Of a stretch of DNA of 14,945 nucleotides, positions 6,860 through 13,548 are shown piece by piece. Within the stretch, counting starts at the first letter, position 1. Every line of letters starts with the position of its first letter. Under the pieces are notes generated by a model. It saw only the letters and a program-made list of their open reading frames with translations. It made no database searches and was not told the origin of the DNA. The DNA comes from DASUGM01 sp036274055. GTDB lineage: Bacteria > Acidobacteriota > Vicinamibacteria > Vicinamibacterales > SCN-69-37. The stretch spans positions 1 to 14,945 of the forward strand of contig DASUGM010000034.1 in assembly GCA_036274055.1 (NCBI GenBank), in the 5' to 3' direction. The translations under genes and the position numbers were made by a program.

Positions 6860-7423
6860 CTATTTGGAAGGCGGCGCCGACGACGGCGGCACCATCTTGT
6901 TCATGCGCATGTAAGTCACCAGGTTGCCGTAGTGCTCCATGTCATGGGCCGAATTGAACGCGAACGCGCCCGCGCGCGTCGTCTTCATGTTGTTGATGAC
7001 CGTCATCGTCACGTCCTGGCCGCCGACGACGTCGTTGGTCATCGCGGCGAAGGCCTGGTCGCAGAACGCGAAGGAGTCGGCGAGCGCCTTCTGCAGGTCG
7101 GCCTTCTTCGTCAACGACTTTTCAGCTGACGTGCCCGGGCCGGTCTGGCCGCTCGAGTAGCCGCAGATCAGGTAGTTCGCGTCCGAGATGTGGCCGATCA
7201 GCTGGCCCATCGTGCGCACGTCCTTCGTCGGCTGGTAGCTGTACTTGGCTTCCGGGATCTGCTCCGCCGCCTGCGTGACGTAGCCCTTCACCATCTCGTA
7301 GCTGGTCTTGAGCGACGACACGATCGCAGTCGACGGCGGCGGGGGCGGGGGCGCCGGCGGCGGGGCTGGCTGCGAACAGGCAACGGCAGTGACTCCAAGG
7401 ATGAGTGCGAGCGCTTTTCTCAT
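6860..7423 (-). CDS. Exported DinB-fold protein, probable lipoprotein (copy 1)
   Basis: 187 residues. The N-terminus MRKALALILGVTAVACSQP is a lipoprotein-like signal with Cys16; a Pro-rich linker follows (PAPPPAPPPPPP, residues 19-30). The rest is a four-helix DinB/DfrB-type domain with the metal triad H78 (GQLIGHISDAN), H160 and H164 (HDMEHYGNLVTY). The family includes metal-dependent thiol (bacillithiol, mycothiol) transferases and many uncharacterised members; the substrate is unknown and the exported location makes a cytosolic thiol partner doubtful. AGGAG (7434-7430) sits 6 nt before the ATG. It starts 15 nt after the stop of a paralogue with the same C-terminal VPPSSA, so tandem duplication and an operon are likely. 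Confidence 0.88.
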   Translation of the reverse strand: MRKALALILGVTAVACSQPAPPPAPPPPPPSTAIVSSLKTSYEMVKGYVTQAAEQIPEAKYSYQPTKDVRTMGQLIGHISDANYLICGYSSGQTGPGTSAEKSLTKKADLQKALADSFAFCDQAFAAMTNDVVGGQDVTMTVINNMKTTRAGAFAFNSAHDMEHYGNLVTYMRMNKMVPPSSAPPSK

Positions 7424-7438
7424 AAATGACTCCTATCG

Positions 7439-8017
7439 TTAGAAGCCGCCGCGACCGGCGGATGACGGCGGAACAATGCTGTTCAGCCGGAAATAGGTGA
7501 CGAGATTACCGTAGTGCTCGTTGATGTGCGCCCAGTTGTACGCGAGGCTGCCGAGTCGTGTGCCGCGGCCGCCAGCCACGGACGGTGTCGCCGCGTTCTG
7601 ATCGTTGACCTGCTCGAAGGCCTTGTCGCAGAGCGCGAACGAATCGAGGTAGATCCTGGTCACCTCTTCGCGCGTCATGCTGTGGGCTTTCGAATCCATG
7701 CTGTCCGGCGTGTCGAGCGTTGCCGGCCGGGCGCTCAAACCGCCGAGTTGCCAGCACGCGCCGTTGTTGTCGTCGCTGATGTGGCCGAAGGTCCGCGCGA
7801 ACGTGCGCACGTCAGGCGTCGGCTGCCACTTCCATTTGTCGGCCGGCACCATCTCGATGGACCTGGTCAGATAGCCCTTCACGCGCGTGTAGTACGTCTT
7901 GATCTGGTCGCTCAGCGGGTTGGCCGAGACGGGCGCGGGCTGCTGCGGCGTCTGCGCCGTCAACATCGCACCGGCAAACACAACTCCTGCGAGCACCGAG
8001 ACTCCTAGCACCTTCAT
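7439..8017 (-). CDS. Exported DinB-fold protein (copy 2)
   Basis: 192 residues from the ATG at 8017. The frame stays open far upstream, antisense to the M28 gene, but GGAGG at 8031-8027 (9-nt spacing) and an immediate signal peptide (MKVLGVSVLAGVVFAGAMLTAQ) fix this start. The DinB four-helix core has the metal triad H79 (FGHISDDNN), H164 and H168 (NWAHINEHYGNLVTYFRLN). WKWQPTPDVRTF matches YSYQPTKDVRTM of copy 1, and both end in VPPSSA plus a short tail. It is the promoter-proximal gene of the pair. The role is probably a periplasmic metal-dependent hydrolase or transferase of unknown substrate. It faces the M28 gene divergently across inverted repeat element 3. Confidence 0.88.
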   Translation of the reverse strand: MKVLGVSVLAGVVFAGAMLTAQTPQQPAPVSANPLSDQIKTYYTRVKGYLTRSIEMVPADKWKWQPTPDVRTFARTFGHISDDNNGACWQLGGLSARPATLDTPDSMDSKAHSMTREEVTRIYLDSFALCDKAFEQVNDQNAATPSVAGGRGTRLGSLAYNWAHINEHYGNLVTYFRLNSIVPPSSAGRGGF

Positions 8018-8026
8018 TTCGGGATT

Positions 8027-8031
8027 CCTCC
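8027..8031 (-). promoter_or_regulatory. Ribosome binding site deciding the DinB copy 2 start
   Basis: GGAGG on the minus strand, 9 nt before the ATG at 8017. It selects this ATG over the much longer open frame that continues antisense through the M28 gene. Confidence 0.75.
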
Positions 8032-8037
8032 GGGCCA

Positions 8038-8175
8038 GTACCTTAACACCGGTACGCGGGTAGGTACTTCGCCTGGTGCAGATCTCGAGGGAAATGATCT
8101 GGAGCTGAAGAAGATGACCACGCGAAGCCAGGTTCCAGGTCCCCGCGTCCCCGACGTACCTGCGTACTCCCGTAC
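8038..8175. repeat. Inverted repeat built of phased GTAC words (element 3)
   Basis: It lies between divergent DinB copy 2 and the M28 gene. The left side has GTAC at 8038, 8052 and 8064; the right side at 8156, 8164 and 8172 (exact 8-bp steps). Outer pairing includes ACCGGTACG on the left against CGTACCGGT on the right. An inner stem pairs CTTCGCCTGGTG (8068-8079) with GACCACGCGAAG with two mismatches. The centre has CAGATC (8079-8084) facing GATCTG (8096-8101). It is more degenerate than elements 1 and 2 but has the same plan: phased words, inverted arms, structured centre. Any promoters of the flanking genes must lie in or beside it. Confidence 0.7.
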
Positions 8176-8178
8176 CGG

Positions 8179-8184
8179 TAGAAT
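8179..8184 (+). promoter_or_regulatory. Candidate -10 box of the M28 peptidase gene
   Basis: TAGAAT, four bases outside the last GTAC word of element 3, with a predicted leader of about 20 nt that includes the GGAG at 8202-8205. No -35 match was seen. It is identical to the -10-like box before serA, which also abuts an inverted repeat. Confidence 0.4.
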
Positions 8185-8212
8185 CGACCTCCCGGTTGGA
8201 TGGAGACCCCCT

Positions 8213-9907
8213 ATGAAACGAACACTGGCCTTTTCCGTTGCGCTCACCGCCGTCCTCGGCGCCGGCCTGGTCGGCCTGCCGCTGCGCGCGGCCGACGAAG
8301 CCATCGACTACGACAGCATCAACAAGATCAAGGCGCAGGGCCTGACTGCGGCCAACTCGGAGGTCATGGAGATCTCGAGCTGGCTCACCGACGTCTACGG
8401 CCCGCGGCTCACCGGCTCGCCAAACATCAAGCTGGCCGGTGACTGGGCCGTCGAGACGATGAAGAAATGGGGCCTGACGAACGTCGCGCTCGAGCCCTGG
8501 CCCGCCGATCCGAACAACGCGAACAACGGCTTCCCCCGCGGCTGGTCGAACGACAAGTTCTATCTCGCCGCGACGGCGCCGCAGAAGTTTCCAATTCCCG
8601 GCACCCCGACCGCGTGGACGCCAGGCACCAACGGTCTGGTCAGCGGCGAGGTCGTGATGGTGAGCGAGACGACCGAAGCGGATCTCAAGGCCAAGTTTCC
8701 GGCCGGCGCGCTGCGCGGCAAGTGGGTGATCACCTCGCCGGCGCCGGATGTGGCCGCGTACTGGAACGCGCCCGCGGAGCGCTACACCAAGGAAGAACTC
8801 GACAACATGGAGTCGCCGCGGCGCACCAACGAGCTCGGCTCGACGCCGGCCGGCGGGCGCGCGGGTGGCGGCGGCGCCGGTGGCCCGGGCGGCGGCCGTG
8901 GCGCCGGAGCCGCGGGCGGCGCGCCGTTCAACCGCAACGCCTACTTCAAGGCCGAAGGCGTGCTCGGCACATTCTCGACCGCGCCGCGCGGCCACGGCAT
9001 CTACACGATCGGCGGTTCCCGCACGACCGATCCCGAGACGTCGCTGCCGGCGGTCGCGATTCCGGCCGAGCAGTACGGCCGCATCGCCCGCATGCTCGCG
9101 AAAAATCAGAAGGTCGTCATCGAGGCCGACATCAAGAACACCTACACGCCGAATCCGCCGATGTTCAACGTCGTTGGCGAAATCCGCGGCACGGATAAGG
9201 CAGACGAAGTCGTGATGCTCGGCGCGCACTTCGACTCGTGGCACGCGTCGACGGGCGCGACCGACAACGCGGCCGGATCGGCGGCGATGCTCGAGGCGAT
9301 GCGGATCCTGAAGAAGAGCGGCGTGCCGCTGCGTCGCACGGTGCGCATCGGGTTGTGGACCGGCGAAGAGCAGGGGTTGATCGGATCGCGGCTCTACGTG
9401 CAGCAGCACTTCGGCGGCGGCCGGGGCGGCGGCGGTCGCGCCGGAGCCGCCGGCGGCGGTGGCGCGGGCGCGGCAACGGCGCCGCCACCGACGACGCCGG
9501 ATCACGCGAAGTTCGCGGGCTACTTCAACGTCGACAACGGCACCGGCGCGATTCGCGGCATCTACCTGCAGCAGAACCAGGCGGTCGCGCCGATCTTCCG
9601 CGCCTGGATGGAGCCGTTCCGAAGCATCGGGATGACCCACATCAACCCCGGCAACACCGGCGGCACGGATCATCAGTCGTTCGACGGCACCAACCTGCCC
9701 GGCTTCCAGTTCATTCAGGATTCGGTGGAGTACGACACGATGACGCACCACACCAACCTGGACAGCTACGAGCGGCTGCAGCCGGAAGACATGCGCCGCA
9801 ACGCGACGATCGCCGCCGCGTTCGCGTTCCTGACCGCCAACCGCGACGAAAAGCTGCCGCGCAAGCCGGCCACGGCGCCGCCGGGAGGACGAGGCGGAGG
9901 ACAGTAG
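8213..9907 (+). CDS. Exported M28 family metallopeptidase with PA-type insert
   Basis: 564 residues. The ATG at 8213 has GGAG 7 nt upstream and starts a clear signal peptide (MKRTLAFSVALTAVLGAGLV, cleavage near LRAA-DEA); an earlier in-frame ATG at 8114 lies inside element 3 and is rejected. Residues 30-120 form the N-terminal lid, about 136-310 a protease-associated insert, and 315-545 the peptidase core. Metal and catalytic residues: H339 in GAHFDSW, D351 in GATDNAAGS, E385-E386 in WTGEEQGLIGS, D441 in FNVDNG, and H512 or H513 in MTHHTNLDSY, consistent with a co-catalytic di-zinc aminopeptidase or carboxypeptidase. Two glycine-rich inserts (about 213-237 and 401-427) and a Gly-rich tail are unusual. 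It probably releases amino acids from peptides in the periplasm or outside; specificity unknown. Confidence 0.93.
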   Translation: MKRTLAFSVALTAVLGAGLVGLPLRAADEAIDYDSINKIKAQGLTAANSEVMEISSWLTDVYGPRLTGSPNIKLAGDWAVETMKKWGLTNVALEPWPADPNNANNGFPRGWSNDKFYLAATAPQKFPIPGTPTAWTPGTNGLVSGEVVMVSETTEADLKAKFPAGALRGKWVITSPAPDVAAYWNAPAERYTKEELDNMESPRRTNELGSTPAGGRAGGGGAGGPGGGRGAGAAGGAPFNRNAYFKAEGVLGTFSTAPRGHGIYTIGGSRTTDPETSLPAVAIPAEQYGRIARMLAKNQKVVIEADIKNTYTPNPPMFNVVGEIRGTDKADEVVMLGAHFDSWHASTGATDNAAGSAAMLEAMRILKKSGVPLRRTVRIGLWTGEEQGLIGSRLYVQQHFGGGRGGGGRAGAAGGGGAGAATAPPPTTPDHAKFAGYFNVDNGTGAIRGIYLQQNQAVAPIFRAWMEPFRSIGMTHINPGNTGGTDHQSFDGTNLPGFQFIQDSVEYDTMTHHTNLDSYERLQPEDMRRNATIAAAFAFLTANRDEKLPRKPATAPPGGRGGGQ

Positions 9908-9915
9908 GTAGTTCC

Positions 9916-10082
9916 ATGCGCCGGTGCGCCACATGCGCCGGTGCGCCGGTGCGCGTGCACGGTGCGCTTCTCTACCAAGATCTCGGATGGCGCCACGATT
10001 GATGTGGCATTAACCGAGTTGCCCAGATTCTCAGAGAGAGACACACGGCGCACACGCACAGGCGCATTGGCGCACCGCGCAA
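9916..10082. repeat. Inverted repeat built of phased GTGCGC words (element 4)
   Basis: It fills the gap between the convergent M28 gene and a beta-barrel gene. The left arm has RTGCGC words at 9916, 9924, 9933, 9941, 9949 and 9962 (steps 8, 9, 8, 8, 13, with GTGCAC at 9955). The right arm has the inverted word at 10048, 10054, 10062 and 10070 (steps 6, 8, 8). The 70-80 nt centre is not repetitive but is itself folded: CTCGG (9982-9986) with CCGAG (10014-10018) encloses GCCAC (9992-9996) with GTGGC (10004-10008), and TCTCT pairs with AGAGA outside. Could serve as a two-way termination or RNA-stability structure; no U-tract. Confidence 0.85.
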
Positions 10083-10092
10083 GGAGCGCGCT

Positions 10093-10725
10093 CTACTTAA
10101 TGCGAAAGACGACCATCCCGTAAACCGCGCTGCAGTTGACCGCCGGATTGTCGGTTGCGATCCGCGTGAAGCGATAGCCCGCGTCGACCGACACCACCGG
10201 TGAGATCGTGAAGTTGACGCCGCCGCCGAACATGAAGAGGAACTCCGTCGTCGATGCGTCGTCGCCGATTTCGTCGCGGAGCTCGTCGGAAATGTCGATG
10301 CCGTCGATGATCAGCTTGATATCCGCAGTGATGTGGCCGACGCCGACGCCAGCTTCGGCGAACGGACCAACCCGGCCGAGGGTTTGCGACCAGCGCACGC
10401 CCCCGGCGACGTAAGTCGTTGGCGTCTTCGCCGTCAGGCTCACGGAAATATCGTCGGGGAGGAATTCGAGCGCCGCGTCGATCTGATCGCTGATCTCCTT
10501 CGGCGTCACGTCGGTGATCCGGCCGACGTCGGCAAACAGGTGCAGATTACGGGAGACGCGAAAGCCGACGCGTCCCCCGAACATCGCGCCGGTTTCGGTT
10601 CCGAAGGTGACACCGACGAGGCCGCCGGCGAAGATCTGCGCGTCCGGCGCGGCCGTCTGGGCCGCGGCCAGACGCGGCGCGATCAGCGCCGCGCCGAGCG
10701 CGAAGACGGCGAGTTTGGTCCTCAC
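10093..10725 (-). CDS. Outer-membrane beta-barrel protein
   Basis: 210 residues from a GTG start supported by AGGAGG at 10736-10731 (5-nt spacing). The signal peptide (MRTKLAVFALGAALIAPRLAAAQ) is followed by alternating hydrophobic/polar strands with Gly and aromatic girdles (GAMFGGRVGFRVS, TTYVAGGVRWSQ, EFLFMFGGGVNFTI, SVDAGYRFTRI), typical of small 8- to 10-stranded barrels of the OmpA-like/OMP_b-brl type. It ends in VVFRIK, so the terminal residue is Lys instead of the usual Phe. An acidic loop (ISDELRDEIGDDA, about 145-157) is likely surface exposed. The start is 12 bp after the preceding barrel gene's stop, suggesting one transcript. Function unknown. Confidence 0.8.
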   Translation of the reverse strand: MRTKLAVFALGAALIAPRLAAAQTAAPDAQIFAGGLVGVTFGTETGAMFGGRVGFRVSRNLHLFADVGRITDVTPKEISDQIDAALEFLPDDISVSLTAKTPTTYVAGGVRWSQTLGRVGPFAEAGVGVGHITADIKLIIDGIDISDELRDEIGDDASTTEFLFMFGGGVNFTISPVVSVDAGYRFTRIATDNPAVNCSAVYGMVVFRIK

Positions 10726-10730
10726 AGCAC

Positions 10731-10736
10731 CCTCCT
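10731..10736 (-). promoter_or_regulatory. Ribosome binding site supporting a GTG start
   Basis: AGGAGG on the minus strand, 5 nt before the GTG at 10725, in the 12-bp gap after the preceding barrel gene. It makes this GTG the likely start. Confidence 0.75.
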
Positions 10737-10737
10737 G

Positions 10738-11391
10738 CTATTTGAAGCGATAGCCGACCGAGAAGCTGAACGTGCGGTTCTTGGCTTCGACAATGTCGCT
10801 TGGGAACAGCGCGCTGCCGCCATTGACGTTCGAGAGTCCCCACGTGTAGCGGAGGTCGAGGGTCCACTTCTGCACGATTTCAACGGCGCCGCCGAGGACG
10901 AACCCGAAGTCGAAGCCGGCGACGTCGATGTCGTCGCCTTCTTCGAGTTCAACGGTACCGAGCTTCTGGGTATCGCTGAGCTTGAACGAGAACGAGGGCC
11001 CGGCGAGCAGGTGGGCATTGGCGCGATCGTTCAGGCGGAAGGTATAGCGGCCGAGCACGGGAATCTCGAGGTAGTTGATGCGCGCTTCGAGATCGGTGCC
11101 GAAGCCGTCGAAGTCGTCGACCTTCGTGCCCTTCTGCGTGATCAGCGCCTCGACCTGCATGCTGAACGCATCGCGAATCGGCGGGCTGAACGACACGCCG
11201 GCAAGTGCGCCGGCGCGGCTTTGAGCGTCGATACCCAGGAATTCTTCGTCGACGCACAAATTGCTGATGTTGAAACCGCCCTTCAACGCGATCGGCCCGC
11301 GAGACATTTGGGCCGCGGCCGGCGCGGCTGACAGCACGGTGATTCCCAGCGCGAGCAGAACGCCCGCTACGATTCTTCTCAGCATACGCAC
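10738..11391 (-). CDS. PorT-like outer-membrane beta-barrel protein
   Basis: 217 residues. The signal peptide (RRIVAGVLLALGITVLSAAPAAAQ) is followed by a barrel with features of the PorT/OMP_b-brl_2 group: KGGFNISNL at the mature N-terminus, a strand pair INYLEIPVLGRYTF (about 105-118), and NAHLLAGPSFSFKL (124-137). It ends in SFSVGYRFK, with Lys after the Phe of the expected C-terminal beta-signal. The start is either GTG 11391 (GGGGAG 4 nt upstream) or ATG 11385 (10 nt); the choice changes only two residues. The family is usually eight-stranded with unknown cargo. It heads a two-gene unit with the next barrel gene. Confidence 0.85.
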   Translation of the reverse strand: MRMLRRIVAGVLLALGITVLSAAPAAAQMSRGPIALKGGFNISNLCVDEEFLGIDAQSRAGALAGVSFSPPIRDAFSMQVEALITQKGTKVDDFDGFGTDLEARINYLEIPVLGRYTFRLNDRANAHLLAGPSFSFKLSDTQKLGTVELEEGDDIDVAGFDFGFVLGGAVEIVQKWTLDLRYTWGLSNVNGGSALFPSDIVEAKNRTFSFSVGYRFK

Positions 11392-11471
11392 ACGTCTCCC
11401 CTCAAGGTGAAGGCGCTGGGAAGCCTCTTCCGCACTCTATCAGGATGCGGGCTCCGGGCGACCAGCTGCGG

Positions 11472-12824
11472 TTAGTACCGTGCGCGAAAACGGACGACGA
11501 GCCCCCATCGATCCATGCTCTTGCCCTGAAACGCCTGCGCCCCCTCGACGGGATAACTTCCGGATACCCAGGGATACGGATTCGAGACGTCGTTGAAGTA
11601 GTAGCCGAGGCGCACGCACTCGCTGAAATCGAAGAACACGCGCACGACCGTCATTCGATCCGTCTTGCCCTCGACGACGCCGAAGAAGTTTTCGGCGGCC
11701 AGGATCTTGATCAGGCTGTCGGCGCGATCGATCTCTTCGCGCGTGAGGCTGCCGCCGACCACGAGCCCGGGACGGAACTGATGCGCGGCTTCGACGCCGA
11801 CCCAGTAGCCGGATTTGTGAATCGGCTCGGTATCGACGCCGAGCATCGCCGCTGACGACTCCGTCGGACCCCACGTATAGCGCGCGATCTCGGCCATCGC
11901 CCGGACCCGCGGCAGGAACTTGTACTGGCCGGAAATCACGATCGCGCCGTCGTTGCGCTTGCTCGCCCAGTACGACGGGAGCCGTTCGACTTTCGAGCCG
12001 GTGAAACCGGCTTTGAACGCGGCCCGGACGTCGAGCTTGTCGTCCGGCGTGTAAGTGGCCGACCCCACGAACGTCAGCGCGCTGTTGGCGTCGAGCGAGT
12101 TGTCCTGAAAGTAGTAGTAGTCGTAGTCCTGCCAGCGATTGCCCTCGCCGAGCACACCGGCGGCGTTTAGGCGAAGCACCGTGCGCGCGTCCCGCTGCCA
12201 GTCGTAGCTCATCTGCAGACCGAAGTTGGCCTCGGCGTTGATGCGCTGGATCATCGTCGCATCCTTGCCGGTAAACGAGCCGGCTTCTTCGACGCCGAAG
12301 CCCTTCGCGAGGATGAACCGGCCGAAGGTCGCGTGCACCGTCGGCGTGATGTCGAACGTGACGTAGCCCTCGCGCAGCGCGCCCTGCTGATCGATGGTGT
12401 CGTAGGCGATGCCGCGATACATGTCGACGCGGCGGTTGCCCTGCTTGACGTCGCATGGCACCACCGGGCCCTCGGTGTAAAGGAGGTTGACGTCGTTCGG
12501 ATAAAAGAACGACTCCTCACCGCACCCGGGCAGCGGCACCACTTCGTTCACCGGGTTGATGGCGATCCTGTAGCTGATCCGCGGCGTCAGGCGCCCGGTC
12601 AGGCCGACGATCGCGTAGCCGATGCGTCCTTGTTTCTCCATGCCGAGCGGCGCATTGGCGGCGTCCTGGCCGTAGGCGGCCATGAAGTCGATCGAGACGT
12701 GCAGCTTCTCGGAGCCAATCGGCGACGTCCCTGCCGCGGGTGGCGCCTGCGGCGGCGGCGCGCTTTGCGCAAGCGCGATCGCGGGAATCGCAAGCACGGA
12801 CAAGAGCGCGACGGTCATTCTCAT
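11472..12824 (-). CDS. Porin-like outer-membrane protein
   Basis: 450 residues from the ATG at 12824. The signal peptide (MRMTVALLSVLAIPAIALAQ) gives a mature start of SAPPPQAPP, a Pro-rich spacer before the barrel. The rest has porin-like beta-strands rich in aromatics (LTPRISYRIAINPVNEV, LREGYVTFDITPTVHATFGRF, LVVGGSLTREEI, YYFNDVSNPYPW) and ends in WGLVVRFRARY, an aromatic-terminated beta-signal. Length and style fit a 14- to 16-stranded porin such as the phosphate-selective-porin-like group, but no subfamily is claimed. The frame is open to 13097, yet the upstream part overlaps the next gene and the terminator at 12860-12892, so ATG 12824 is chosen. There is no Shine-Dalgarno; a weak TACCAT 7 nt upstream would fit a leaderless mRNA. 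Confidence 0.82.
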   Translation of the reverse strand: MRMTVALLSVLAIPAIALAQSAPPPQAPPAAGTSPIGSEKLHVSIDFMAAYGQDAANAPLGMEKQGRIGYAIVGLTGRLTPRISYRIAINPVNEVVPLPGCGEESFFYPNDVNLLYTEGPVVPCDVKQGNRRVDMYRGIAYDTIDQQGALREGYVTFDITPTVHATFGRFILAKGFGVEEAGSFTGKDATMIQRINAEANFGLQMSYDWQRDARTVLRLNAAGVLGEGNRWQDYDYYYFQDNSLDANSALTFVGSATYTPDDKLDVRAAFKAGFTGSKVERLPSYWASKRNDGAIVISGQYKFLPRVRAMAEIARYTWGPTESSAAMLGVDTEPIHKSGYWVGVEAAHQFRPGLVVGGSLTREEIDRADSLIKILAAENFFGVVEGKTDRMTVVRVFFDFSECVRLGYYFNDVSNPYPWVSGSYPVEGAQAFQGKSMDRWGLVVRFRARY

Positions 12825-12859
12825 GGGCGCGATGGTAGTACGGCGCGGCGCGCGCGGGC

Positions 12860-12892
12860 AAAAAAAGGAGCGGGCGCCAGAGGCGCCCGCTC
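12860..12892 (-). terminator. Intrinsic terminator of the 173-residue barrel gene
   Basis: A perfect 11-bp GC-rich stem (GAGCGGGCGCC, 12868-12878, with 12882-12892) and a 3-nt loop are followed on the minus strand by C then seven T (12866-12860). It begins 27 bp after the stop at 12920 and separates this gene from the porin-like gene, which must have its own promoter. This is the only classical Rho-independent terminator I see in the window. Confidence 0.92.
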
Positions 12893-12919
12893 GTGAGGGT
12901 GTTGCGAGAAGGCGGGTCT

Positions 12920-13441
12920 TTACTTGCCGAAGCCGAAGACGACGCCGAACCAGAAGCGGGTCGCGTTGTCCCACTCTTCGTCGAACTTGACCTGCGGGAA
13001 GTCGACCTGACCGCGGATCATGATCTTCGGCGTCGCGGCGAAGTTGACACCGACGCCGGGCATGATCATGAAGTTGGTCGAGCTGCAGTCGTTGCAATCG
13101 CTGACGCCCTCGGCCATTCCGCCAAAGACGACCTGTCCGAAGAAGTGCGCCTTCTGGGCCTTGCCGATCACGCGAATGCCGCCGCCGAAGGTGGTCTCGC
13201 TGAAGCCGTCAAAGTCGTGAAAGGAGAAATCACCGACACCGGCAATGGCAGCTTTGCCCATCACCGCAAATTCCTTCGCGACGTCCGCTGCGAAGCCGAC
13301 GCCGGTCTCGTCCGGAACGCTCAAGAACGAAAGCCCGACGCCTACCGACGCGCCCGGAGTCTGGGCCGCGGCCGGGGTAACAAAACCAACGAGAAGAAAA
13401 GCAGTCCCGAGGACCGCACCGATCACTGTCCGATTACGCAC
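12920..13441 (-). CDS. Small outer-membrane beta-barrel protein
   Basis: 173 residues from a GTG with GGAGG at 13452-13448 (6-nt spacing). The signal peptide (MRNRTVIGAVLGTAFLLVG to PAAAQ) precedes alternating strands (ASVGVGLSFLS, TTFGGGIRVIGKA, AHFFGQVVFGGMA, IMPGVGVNFAATPKIMIRGQVDF, RFWFGVVFGFGK), consistent with an eight-stranded barrel. A CNDC motif at 116-119 lies between two strands and could form a surface-loop disulfide. The C-terminus ends in Lys, as in two of the other barrels here. It is transcribed alone: a -10-like TATACT lies upstream and a strong intrinsic terminator downstream. Function unknown. Confidence 0.8.
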   Translation of the reverse strand: MRNRTVIGAVLGTAFLLVGFVTPAAAQTPGASVGVGLSFLSVPDETGVGFAADVAKEFAVMGKAAIAGVGDFSFHDFDGFSETTFGGGIRVIGKAQKAHFFGQVVFGGMAEGVSDCNDCSSTNFMIMPGVGVNFAATPKIMIRGQVDFPQVKFDEEWDNATRFWFGVVFGFGK

Positions 13442-13447
13442 GTTTTC

Positions 13448-13452
13448 CCTCC
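13448..13452 (-). promoter_or_regulatory. Ribosome binding site supporting a GTG start
   Basis: GGAGG on the minus strand, 6 nt before the GTG at 13441, which also begins the signal peptide. Confidence 0.75.
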
Positions 13453-13488
13453 GTCACTCGAACGATAAAACCAGGGGTCTAACCACCG

Positions 13489-13509
13489 AGTATAGGACGG
13501 AAAACCGTC
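13489..13509 (-). promoter_or_regulatory. Candidate -10 box with an adjacent small inverted repeat
   Basis: TATACT (13494-13489, minus strand) lies about 47 nt before the GTG at 13441. Directly upstream is GACGG-4 nt-CCGTC (13496-13509), which would fall between -10 and -35 and could be an operator or a weak stem. No -35 match was found, so confidence is low. Confidence 0.35.
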
Positions 13510-13548
13510 GTCATCAGTTCGTCACTAGACGAAATTAGAGCGAAACAG

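Noticed and set aside
8018..9934. Long open frame on the minus strand extending the DinB copy 2 gene upstream, antisense to the M28 peptidase
   Set aside because: Arg/Ala-rich composition with no family features. The M28 frame on the other strand has all catalytic motifs, and a ribosome site plus signal peptide place the DinB start at 8017.
11392..11471. Possible terminator or operator between the PorT-like and porin-like genes
   Set aside because: Only a 5-bp stem (CCGCA/TGCGG) with a long loop and no U-tract; not distinguishable from chance in GC-rich DNA.
12825..13097. N-terminal extension of the porin-like gene to 13097
   Set aside because: It would run through the strong terminator at 12860-12892 and overlap the upstream barrel gene, and it puts the clear signal peptide in the middle of the protein.
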